Origin: Galbibacter sp048266365
GTDB lineage: Bacteria > Bacteroidota > Bacteroidia > Flavobacteriales > Flavobacteriaceae
Assembly (NCBI RefSeq): GCF_048266365.1
Contig: NZ_JBLWZP010000003.1
Coordinates: 186,001-250,000 of the forward strand
Reading direction: 5' to 3'
DNA: 64,000 nt
Shown here: positions 54,907 through 61,459 of the stretch, in pieces
Layout of the letters: every line of letters starts with the position of its first letter
Numbering within the stretch: position 1 is the first letter of the stretch
The notes under the pieces: model-generated
Seen by the model: only the letters and a program-made list of their open reading frames with translations
What the model was told of the DNA's origin: nothing
Databases searched by the model: none
Position numbers and translations under genes: made by a program

Positions 54907-56010
54907 TTAATATCTTTTCCTCGTTTCTTCAATTATTTCCCCATTTTCATCATATTGCCAAGACCTCAATAATCTTCCATTTCCGTCCCAATCTTTATAA
55001 ATCCCTGTTGTTTTTCCCTTTTCACGAAACATTTCAGAGCTTAAAACTCCATTTTTATGAAAATACCTAACAATTTCCTTGTCTTGGTCGGGGTAATAAA
55101 TTGTTTCTTCTTGCTTTTCTCCATTTTGACGAAAGACAATATTTGACAATATCTGCCCTTTATCGTTGTAAACTCTTTCTATCCAAATTTTTCTTTTGGA
55201 AAGTAGTTCTTTAGCCTGTTTTAAGTCAACGCCATTTAAGTCTGAATATATTTTCAAATGCAAATATGAAGTATCTATTTCTCTCCAAAAAATTGTAGTG
55301 TCAATGGGAATATCGTTATCGAATTTTTCAATTTTAGTTAAATTTCCTTTGCCTGAATACCATTTAAAAACCCCATTTTTCTTTCCTTTCAGATAGCTTT
55401 GTGTACTTTGAACAACTTCATTTGGATACCATATATTTCTCTTACCATTTAGCAGTCCGTTTTCATAATATTCTTCTAACTGTTTATTTCCATTTTGATA
55501 ATATTCTAATCTTTTCCCCTGGTATTCCGGTTCAATTTGTTCTTTATCAAATAATTGTTGTAATTTTTTCTTTAAGGTCAACTCATTCGGATATTTAACA
55601 TTTTCATATCCATTAAACATTTTTATCCTTTTGGAACGAGTGCAATAGCCAGTAATAGACTTTTTAAAATTCTCATTGTAATAACCGAAAATGATCCATT
55701 GATCACCTATACTTTCTCCTAAATCACAGGATGTCCAACCTATTTCTAAGGAGTGATGAGATCCTGATACGAGAATGCTTTCTATATTTTCGCCTTTATA
55801 TAATTCCAAAATTTCGAAACCCATTAGGTGTATATAAAAGTCCGTTTCGATATTTTCGGCTTTTTTGATTTCAGTAATTTTCACGTGAGCAATGAAATCA
55901 TAATCGCTTAAATCTTCTTTTGTTTTAAAATCAGGATTATATGAGCAGGAACAAGCAAATGTTTTTACTGAAAATAAGAATAGAACTAAGAATGGTATTT
56001 GTAGTCTCAT
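54907..56010 (-). CDS. YwqK-type MORN-repeat lipoprotein with N-terminal TIMP-like domain
   Basis: A 367-residue secreted protein. Signal peptide then a CSCSY start with DYDFIAHVKI, a beta-barrel region (about 20-130) resembling the TIMP/NTR-like domain found in Bacteroidetes. The C-terminal half has several MORN-type repeats (LEYYQNGNKQLEEYYENG, KKNGVFKWYSGKG, VRYFHKNGVLSSE) as in YwqK-family proteins, which databases often label as toxin-antitoxin components although a general role is not proven. It has no link to glycan breakdown and lies at the edge of the decayed accessory island. The 266-bp gap to GH78 shows no further gene I can support. Confidence 0.72.
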   Translation of the reverse strand: MRLQIPFLVLFLFSVKTFACSCSYNPDFKTKEDLSDYDFIAHVKITEIKKAENIETDFYIHLMGFEILELYKGENIESILVSGSHHSLEIGWTSCDLGESIGDQWIIFGYYNENFKKSITGYCTRSKRIKMFNGYENVKYPNELTLKKKLQQLFDKEQIEPEYQGKRLEYYQNGNKQLEEYYENGLLNGKRNIWYPNEVVQSTQSYLKGKKNGVFKWYSGKGNLTKIEKFDNDIPIDTTIFWREIDTSYLHLKIYSDLNGVDLKQAKELLSKRKIWIERVYNDKGQILSNIVFRQNGEKQEETIYYPDQDKEIVRYFHKNGVLSSEMFREKGKTTGIYKDWDGNGRLLRSWQYDENGEIIEETRKRY

Positions 56011-56160
56011 AGTTTGTTTCTAGGTTGGTACCGGCGGCAGTCTACCTTAAAACTACCGATTATAGTTTAAAAATAGTTGGATTTGGGGTGTAAAACAAAT
56101 TAATTTCACATAAGTTTGTTCTACAGCTAAGGGATGGTTTGCAGTACTTTATCGTTGAAC

Positions 56161-56185
56161 TTAGAAGTGGTGCATTCACTTCTAA
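56161..56185. repeat. Perfect 9-bp inverted repeat
   Basis: TTAGAAGTG (56161-56169) and CACTTCTAA (56177-56185) pair perfectly across a 7-nt loop. On the plus strand a weakly T-rich run (ATTATTTTT) follows 7 bases later. It lies between the YwqK-type gene and the higB remnant. It could be a terminator relic or an operator for the toxin-antitoxin remnant; neither is certain. Confidence 0.35.
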
Positions 56186-56272
56186 CTGGGCATTATTTTT
56201 GCAAGCTTTGCCTTTGTACTATTTAAAGGTATAGTACTGGGCTTTGTATTTGGTTTGGTAAGACAGGAAAGG

Positions 56273-56422
56273 ATGCTCTGGAAAAACTGGGATAATATCA
56301 ATGATTTAAGGCAGGATTTTAATAGTGCTGATTATGTAGGAAACCACCGGTTCGTGTTCAACATAAAATGAAACAATAATAGGCTCGTGGCTGTTATTTC
56401 ATTTAATGCTAAAAAAGTTTAT
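56273..56422 (+). pseudogene. higB: higB toxin remnant with in-frame stop, fused to higA reading frame
   Basis: Reading from the ATG at 56273, the frame gives NINDLRQDFNSADYVGNHRF, then VFNIK, a TGA at 56369-56371, then NNNRLVAVISFNAKKVYMI. This is the HigB toxin pattern (SADYVGN-R-VFNI-G-N-YRLV). One Gly codon is replaced by a stop, the N-terminus is shortened, and the last 15 or so residues of a normal HigB are absent. The same frame continues straight into the HigA protein at 56423. The toxin is therefore almost certainly dead, with the antitoxin left behind. Confidence 0.7.
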
Positions 56423-56782
56423 ATGATAAAAACAGAGAAGGAGTACAAAACTATCGTGCAACGCATGGAAGTGCATTTACAAGACAGCAATAATATAGAA
56501 AATTCTGATGAAAGCGGTTATATTGAACTCAACATATTATCTGACCTTATTGCAGATTATGAAGAACGTACCTATACTGTTGCAAAGCCTACATTAGCTG
56601 AGATTATAAAACTACGTATGGCTGAAAAGAGCCTGAATCAAAAAGGATTATCTGAACTTATTGGAGTTAGTACGTCCAGAGTTAGCGAATACCTTACAGG
56701 AAAAAGTGAACCCACTTTAAAGGTAGCTAGAGAAATCAGCAAAAAACTGGACATTGATGCAGCTATTGTTTTGGGGGTTTAG
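56423..56782 (+). CDS. higA: HigA-type helix-turn-helix antitoxin
   Basis: A 119-residue protein, MIKTEKEYKTIVQRMEVHLQ at the start and an XRE-type helix-turn-helix at about 60-115 (LNQKGLSELIGVSTSRVSEY, then LTGKSEPTLKVAREISKKLD). This is the layout of HigA antitoxins, which bind their own promoter and the HigB toxin. The start at 56423 is the ATG matching the family N-terminus; an in-frame GTG at 56387 only adds the higB tail. With HigB decayed it may be a free repressor or simply persist. It is one of only two plus-strand coding remnants or genes in this island, the other being the yhcG fragment. Confidence 0.85.
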   Translation: MIKTEKEYKTIVQRMEVHLQDSNNIENSDESGYIELNILSDLIADYEERTYTVAKPTLAEIIKLRMAEKSLNQKGLSELIGVSTSRVSEYLTGKSEPTLKVAREISKKLDIDAAIVLGV

Positions 56783-56894
56783 GGAAACGACAATTAACAA
56801 AGAAACACGTGTGAGGTTAAAGCAATAAGTAATAATGATATTATCTACGCATTGAGAAGTCAATAGAACTGAGACTAATTCGAAAATCAAATGA

Positions 56895-57283
56895 ATAAAA
56901 AAGACATCATTCCTAAAAACAAATCTTAACGAATTATTAAAATCATCCATTGCAGAATTATTGCAACAAATTAGGAGGACGCAATCCGCTCGTGCAATAA
57001 ATACTATTTTACTACAAACCTATTGGTATATCGGAAAGTATATTGTTGAGTTTAAACAAAAGGGTGATAATAAGTCGAGTATGGAAGTGAACTAGTCAAT
57101 AAGTTATCCAAAGATTTAAGCTTAGAGTTTGGCAAAGGTTTTAGTCGAACAAATCTTAAAACATTTCGCAAGCTCTACCTTACATTTCCAATTGGTCAGA
57201 CGGTGTCTGACCAATTGAGTTGGAGTCGTTATTTTGAAATTCTTAAAGTCAATTCAGAACTCAAAATTAGCTGCTCTAAATGA
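56895..57283 (+). pseudogene. Frameshifted fragment of a DUF1016/YhcG-type PDDEXK nuclease gene
   Basis: The first frame (56895-57095) reads SSIAELLQQIRRTQSARAIN, then TYWYIGKYIVEFKQKGDNKS, ending at a TAG. From about 57080 another frame reads YGSELVNKLSKDLSLEFGKG, TNLKTFRKLYLTFP, GQTVSDQLSWSRYFEILK, ending at TGA 57281. Joined, they match the N-terminal domain of YhcG (DUF1016). A one- or two-base shift near 57079-57082 breaks the frame, and after YFEILK the family sequence stops, so the nuclease domain is lost. There is no clear start codon. It is a dead remnant of a mobile or defence-linked gene. Confidence 0.75.
57189..57217. repeat. Perfect 12-bp inverted repeat within the yhcG fragment
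   Basis: CAATTGGTCAGA (57189-57200) and TCTGACCAATTG (57206-57217) are perfect inverted copies around a 5-base loop. They encode the GQTVSDQL stretch of the fragment, which is a recurrent sequence in this protein family. The repeat may be a by-product of that coding sequence or a small palindromic insertion. Confidence 0.5.
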
Positions 57284-57682
57284 GAATAATTTTTAATATG
57301 ATCTATTGCTGTTTTAATTTGTGAAGCATTAAATATCCTTTGTTTCCGCTTATTCCATTCTGAAAGCTATTATCTTTCACTGTAAAAATAATTATTTATA
57401 TACGTCCTTTTAAGGGCTTTTAAATTACAATGTAGCTTAGTTTCAGGTTAAAAATAGTAAGCTAAAAACGGTCAAAATATGTTGCATGATAGCTTTAAAA
57501 AAAAGACTGACGCCCTGTGCACATCGCCACTCCACTTCTTCAAATACCTGTTCATGAAACAACTGTCGAGTACGACTAAGGGCTAGACCAGCGGTCACCA
57601 ATAATTTTTTCTAAATAGCCAATCAAACAGAGCTTTAGGGAGTTTAATTTTAGACTTTCATTTCCGCTGTTAGCCATAAGAA
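57284..57682. other. Decayed sequence without recognisable gene
   Basis: About 400 bp between the yhcG fragment and the PIN gene. Two open minus-strand stretches of about 40 codons exist. One, at about 57230-57360, contains EWNKRKQRIFNASQIKTAID and extends into the end of the yhcG fragment. The other, at about 57470-57600, contains LSRTRQLFHEQVFEEVEWRC. Both are bounded by stops and lack good starts. I do not recognise either family. They look like fragments of lost genes. Confidence 0.4.
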
Positions 57683-58096
57683 TTATTTGCTAGCTAAATA
57701 TTCTTTAGCCGTTAAAATTGGTAACTTGGAGTTTTTAAAATCCTTTTTGTTTCTCGTTATAATAATATCCACTTCATTTTCAATTGCTGAATAATATTGA
57801 AGTCCGTCCTCAAAATCTGGAAAACTTTCATCACTTAATGCAAGTTCGGTGATTTTATCATCTAAACTTAATAGTTCAACGAGCACTTTAAATTTTCTCA
57901 AAATCTCCCTCGCTTCTTTAGCTGATTTTAATTTTGTGAGAATGTAATTTGTATTAGCAAATGTTATGGATGAGATTGTAAGTTTCAATTCTTTTTTATC
58001 GGCTTGAGAAAATAGATCTGCTGCATCATTATAAAAATCTTTTCTTTGTGATAGCAAATCAATTACTATATTGGTGTCAATCAATATTTTTTTCAT
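57683..58096 (-). CDS. PIN-domain ribonuclease toxin (VapC-like)
   Basis: A 137-residue PIN-domain protein. Acidic active-site residues seen: Asp7 in ILIDTNIVIDLL, Asp94/Asp97 in SFPDFEDGLQYY and Asp119 in TRNKKDF. The middle Glu usual in PIN toxins is not obvious (SSITFANTNYIL), as in some PIN subgroups. Such toxins cut RNA, often tRNA, and are held inactive by a partner antitoxin. It overlaps the antitoxin stop by 4 bp (ATGA). Intact length suggests that this pair, unlike higBA, is functional. Confidence 0.9.
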   Translation of the reverse strand: MKKILIDTNIVIDLLSQRKDFYNDAADLFSQADKKELKLTISSITFANTNYILTKLKSAKEAREILRKFKVLVELLSLDDKITELALSDESFPDFEDGLQYYSAIENEVDIIITRNKKDFKNSKLPILTAKEYLASK

Positions 58097-58338
58097 TTGT
58101 ATTTCTCAATTAAATATTTAGCATATTCATCTTTTATATCCAAATCATCATCTATTGAAATAACTCCACTTAGACTTTTCACCAAAGGTGTGATTTCATT
58201 TTTCTTTTTTTCTCGTTCAGTAAGAGTTCCTAAATAGGATTCTATTAATTTCGATAGACTCGTATTATTAGACTTAGCATAAAGTTTAGCGGTCTCAATA
58301 ATATTTTCGTTTAAACTTAATGTGAGCTTTTTATCCAT
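58093..58338 (-). CDS. Antitoxin of PIN toxin (DUF6364-like, ribbon-helix-helix type)
   Basis: An 81-residue protein MDKKLTLSLNENIIETAKLY, then AKSNNTSLSKLIESYLGTLT. The N-terminal strand-helix-helix is typical of ribbon-helix-helix DNA-binding antitoxins (DUF6364 family), and the acidic C-terminus (SIDDDLDIKDEYAKYL) should bind the toxin. Start 58338 is the ATG before the family N-terminus; a longer frame to 58359 would run into the promoter repeats. It should repress its own promoter through the direct repeats at 58344-58379. Confidence 0.87.
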   Translation of the reverse strand: MDKKLTLSLNENIIETAKLYAKSNNTSLSKLIESYLGTLTEREKKKNEITPLVKSLSGVISIDDDLDIKDEYAKYLIEKYK

Positions 58339-58343
58339 TACAA

Positions 58344-58379
58344 AATTATTTACGTACAAATATATTAATTATTTACGTA
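58344..58379 (-). promoter_or_regulatory. Promoter and autoregulatory direct repeats of the PIN toxin-antitoxin pair
   Basis: Two identical 13-bp copies of AATTATTTACGTA (58344-58356 and 58367-58379, plus-strand reading) are spaced 23 bp apart, about two helix turns. Each holds a TACGTA palindrome. Between them, on the minus strand, lies TATATTTG (58357-58364), a perfect TAnnTTTG -7 box. A ribbon-helix-helix antitoxin bound to both copies would cover the promoter. Confidence 0.65.
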
Positions 58380-58772
58380 AAATTAATTGTCTTTGATTTT
58401 TTTGTTTCCACAGCCTATTTAAATGTACTGACATGATTTATAAGTCGGCGTATAAAACCCATTGATCACGGAGTGTCGATGGGATGTAAGCGCCCTTTTT
58501 AGCCTTGGCTAGGGTAGTATTGGTATTCAAAGACTGCTACGGTAACATGTGAACTTGTAATAACACGCTCTAACATACCGTGCAAAGCTTGTCTAGAGTG
58601 CAATTAACAGAGTGTAAAAAATTTAATATCAATATTTTACAATTTTTATCATGTACTTAGATATAATAAGAAGGTTATTTGTAAATAAAATATACACGTC
58701 GTTTACCAAGATTCGGCAATAAAAATAATTAGGTAAAATAAAGTTCTATTAGATATCAAAACCGCTCCTGTA
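58380..58772. other. Intergenic region upstream of the toxin-antitoxin pair
   Basis: About 390 bp without a gene I can support. A TCCTGTACTAA copy (58766-58776) resembling the shared susC element overlaps the stop of the SSS symporter gene, but no -7 box follows at the 22-bp spacing. No RNA gene or repeat is recognised. It marks the right border of the accessory island. Confidence 0.35.
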
Positions 58773-60356
58773 CTAATGACCGTTAAACAATAGATAAAGA
58801 CCTATCATAACCACAAACAAACTCACCCATAACACCTTGGCTGTAGGAGACAGTTTTGGCAGTGTACCATAGTCCAATGTACTTTTGAACTGATGTTGCG
58901 ATTTATCAAGTAGTGAGATCACCACTATTAGTATGGATAACAGCACAAAAATGTAAAAAGAAAGCATTAGAAAATGTGGCCAAAAAGGATAATCTGCCGC
59001 TGGAAAAATCCAGAGGTAAAAGACACCGACTCCAAGGCTTAAAAAGGTTCCAAACAGTAAAATAAAATTTGTAGCCTTGGTAGTTGAACGCTTCCACAAT
59101 ACCCCAAATAAAAATACCACAGACATTGGAGGGGCTATAAAGCCCAATATTGATTGAAAAATATCAAAAAGATTCAGTCCCTTAATACTATTGATGGCAA
59201 GTGTAATAAAAATGGCAATAACCGCTCCGATAACCGTAACCACCCTACCGATTTTTACCACTTGTTTTCCGGTGGCATCCGGTTTGTATTTCTTCACATA
59301 AACATCCATAGTAAATACGGTGCTCAAAGCATTGAGGGCGGAATCAATGGTGCTCACCAATGCAGCAATTAACACTGCCATAACCAGCCCTATCATTCCT
59401 TGCGGAAACATACTGGTGACCATGGTCATATAAGCCTCATCCGGATTTTGAAGATCAGGATAGAGTATGAAACAAAGTATTCCGGGAAGAATAAATAAGG
59501 GAACATCCAAAATTTTTAACCAGGCCGTAAAATTAGATCCCAGTTGTCCCTGTTTATTATTTTTTGCTCCCAAAACTGATTGTACCATGGATTGGTCCGT
59601 ACACCAAAACCAAACGCCCATTACAGGGTAACCTAACAAAATGGCATGCCAGGGATAACTCGCATCATCTGTGGGTAGTAACAAATTCCAATAATGGTCA
59701 GGAGTTTTCGCCAAAAGTCCGTCCAGTCCACCCACCTCAAAAACACCGGTAATGGTTAATGCCAAAGACACCACAATCAATAATACCATCTGAAATACAT
59801 TGGTATAGGCAATTGCCTTTAGACCTCCGGCAATGGTGAAAAACGCCGCTATGATAATCAAAACTATGATCGAGAGCCACATCGGAATTCCCAACATCTG
59901 CTGAATCAAAATACCTCCGGCGAAAAGTGTGAGTGACAACCAACTAATTAAAATCGTCACAATGGTGTACCAGGCCAAAATACCACGAGTGGTATCCCCA
60001 AAGCGCTTCCCCATAAACTCAGGTAAAGTTTGAACCCTGGCGCCCATATAACGGGGTGCAAAAACCACCGCAAGTAGAAAAATAAATATAAAGGCGTACC
60101 AGGCAAAGTTACCAGCCACTACTCCGGTTGTATATCCAATACTGGCAGAAGCTATCAGCATGGAAGGTCCTACATTGGTTCCCCACATGGTAAATCCGAT
60201 GCTGGTCCAATTCAATGAATTTCCGGCTAAAAAAAGATTACCGTCTCCGCTGTTTTTTTGACGGATACTCACCCAGAACCCAATGCCCACCAAAATTAAA
60301 ATATAAGCCCCTACAACAATGAAATCAGTGATGGTTAATTCTTCATGAACATTCAT
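58773..60356 (-). CDS. Sodium:solute symporter (SSS/SLC5 family)
   Basis: A 527-residue inner-membrane symporter with about 14 hydrophobic segments. Family landmarks: ILVGIGFWVSIRQKN, FLAGNSLNWTSIGFTMWGTN, FAPRYMGARVQTLPEFMGKR, ITGGLKAI-like AAFFTIAGGLKAIAYTN, and IAALVSTIDSALNALSTVFT with the SSS signature. It is similar to the sugar-carrying branch often found in PULs beside Gfo/Idh oxidoreductases. The downstream position after the oxidoreductase (9 bp) suggests import of the sugar that the enzyme acts on. Exact substrate unknown. The stop TAG lies inside a TCCTGTACTAA sequence. Confidence 0.92.
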   Translation of the reverse strand: MNVHEELTITDFIVVGAYILILVGIGFWVSIRQKNSGDGNLFLAGNSLNWTSIGFTMWGTNVGPSMLIASASIGYTTGVVAGNFAWYAFIFIFLLAVVFAPRYMGARVQTLPEFMGKRFGDTTRGILAWYTIVTILISWLSLTLFAGGILIQQMLGIPMWLSIIVLIIIAAFFTIAGGLKAIAYTNVFQMVLLIVVSLALTITGVFEVGGLDGLLAKTPDHYWNLLLPTDDASYPWHAILLGYPVMGVWFWCTDQSMVQSVLGAKNNKQGQLGSNFTAWLKILDVPLFILPGILCFILYPDLQNPDEAYMTMVTSMFPQGMIGLVMAVLIAALVSTIDSALNALSTVFTMDVYVKKYKPDATGKQVVKIGRVVTVIGAVIAIFITLAINSIKGLNLFDIFQSILGFIAPPMSVVFLFGVLWKRSTTKATNFILLFGTFLSLGVGVFYLWIFPAADYPFWPHFLMLSFYIFVLLSILIVVISLLDKSQHQFKSTLDYGTLPKLSPTAKVLWVSLFVVMIGLYLLFNGH

Positions 60357-60365
60357 ATAAGTGAA

Positions 60366-61454
60366 TTATTTTAGATAGTTCTCCAGTTGATATTGGTCTC
60401 TGACAGCTGCTATATTTTCAGGTTCTCCGGAGGCTAGTGATTTTTCCATGGCCTTGAGAAGCACAATGGTACCAATACCTTCTTTAAGATCCGGATATGC
60501 CGTAAAGCCCTCCCGAATACTATCAGCAAAATAGTTTAAGTAATTTTCGTACTCCCCTGCGTGATGACTCTTTCCCTCAAATCTAAAAAAATGCTTGAGT
60601 TTGTGTTCCCAGGTTTGAATATGCTCCTCTCCGTTTTTATTCGTTATGGCATAGCGAAGATCCATATAATCTCCTTGACTACAACCAAGGCTACCGCGCA
60701 AAATACAGCTCATTTCACTATCGCGTTGCACCGGTTGAACAGGTCCGCCGTATGCACCCGAGACTCTCGCAATTCTTCCATCAGTAGATTTAAAAATAAA
60801 CTGCATTGTATCGGCGTTTTTTAATCCACCTTCTTTACCGTTTTGACTGAGCATCCCATAACCCATCACCTGATCAATATTCGGCAAATACCATCTGATA
60901 AAATCTACTGGGTGGCTCAATCCACCATACAACCATTTAAAGCGTTCTTCCCGCGCCCATGGCTTTGCTAAAAACCAACGGTGATCTGCATTATAATATG
61001 ATTCAACGGTAACCAATTCACCGATAAGACCCGCATCGAAATCCAAACGCTGTTTACGCATCGGTTCAAAAAAACGGCTACTTTGCCCTACAAATACTCT
61101 TTTCCCTACCTTTTGCTGTAACTCAAGCAATTCAACGGCCTGATTCAAATCGTCTATCAAAGGTTTGGTACAAACCACATGTTTGTGGTGCTGCAGAGCA
61201 AGTTTAATATGCGCTGCATGTAAATGGTCAGGTGTATAAATCGCTATGGCTTCAATAGAATCATCATCCAACAAATCCTGAAAATCAGTTGTGTACTGAT
61301 GAAAATCAAACTCTTTAGCTCTTTGCTTGCAGAGCTCCAGATTGCGATCACATATCTTAACTAAATCGACCTTAGGACTTGAAAGTGCAGCAGACATGGT
61401 ACTCCTTCCTTCTCCAAGACCAAGGATGCCCAGTCTTAATTTCTTATTTTCCAT
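60366..61454 (-). CDS. Gfo/Idh/MocA-family oxidoreductase (second copy)
   Basis: A 362-residue cytoplasmic NAD(P)-dependent oxidoreductase. Rossmann start LRLGILGLGEGRSTMSAALS, AIYTPDHLHAAHIKLAL and VVCTKPLIDDLNQA with the family's KP motif. The C-terminal domain shows GGLSHPVDFIRWYLPNIDQV with the active-site-type His, and KHFFRFEGKSHHAGEYENYL. It is only distantly similar to the gene at 45547. It lies 5 bp after the beta-helix gene stop and 9 bp before the symporter gene. It probably oxidises, reduces or epimerises a sugar released by the beta-helix enzyme and GH2; substrate unknown. Confidence 0.9.
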   Translation of the reverse strand: MENKKLRLGILGLGEGRSTMSAALSSPKVDLVKICDRNLELCKQRAKEFDFHQYTTDFQDLLDDDSIEAIAIYTPDHLHAAHIKLALQHHKHVVCTKPLIDDLNQAVELLELQQKVGKRVFVGQSSRFFEPMRKQRLDFDAGLIGELVTVESYYNADHRWFLAKPWAREERFKWLYGGLSHPVDFIRWYLPNIDQVMGYGMLSQNGKEGGLKNADTMQFIFKSTDGRIARVSGAYGGPVQPVQRDSEMSCILRGSLGCSQGDYMDLRYAITNKNGEEHIQTWEHKLKHFFRFEGKSHHAGEYENYLNYFADSIREGFTAYPDLKEGIGTIVLLKAMEKSLASGEPENIAAVRDQYQLENYLK

Positions 61455-61459
61455 GGGTA

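Noticed and set aside
57470..57660. Minus-strand open stretches that might be a transposase end
   Set aside because: No transposase motif, terminal repeats or target duplication could be found; left as unrecognised.
58766..58776. TCCTGTACTAA, a fourth copy of the shared susC promoter element
   Set aside because: It overlaps the stop of the SSS symporter gene and no -7 box lies at the 22-bp spacing, so it is not called as a promoter.
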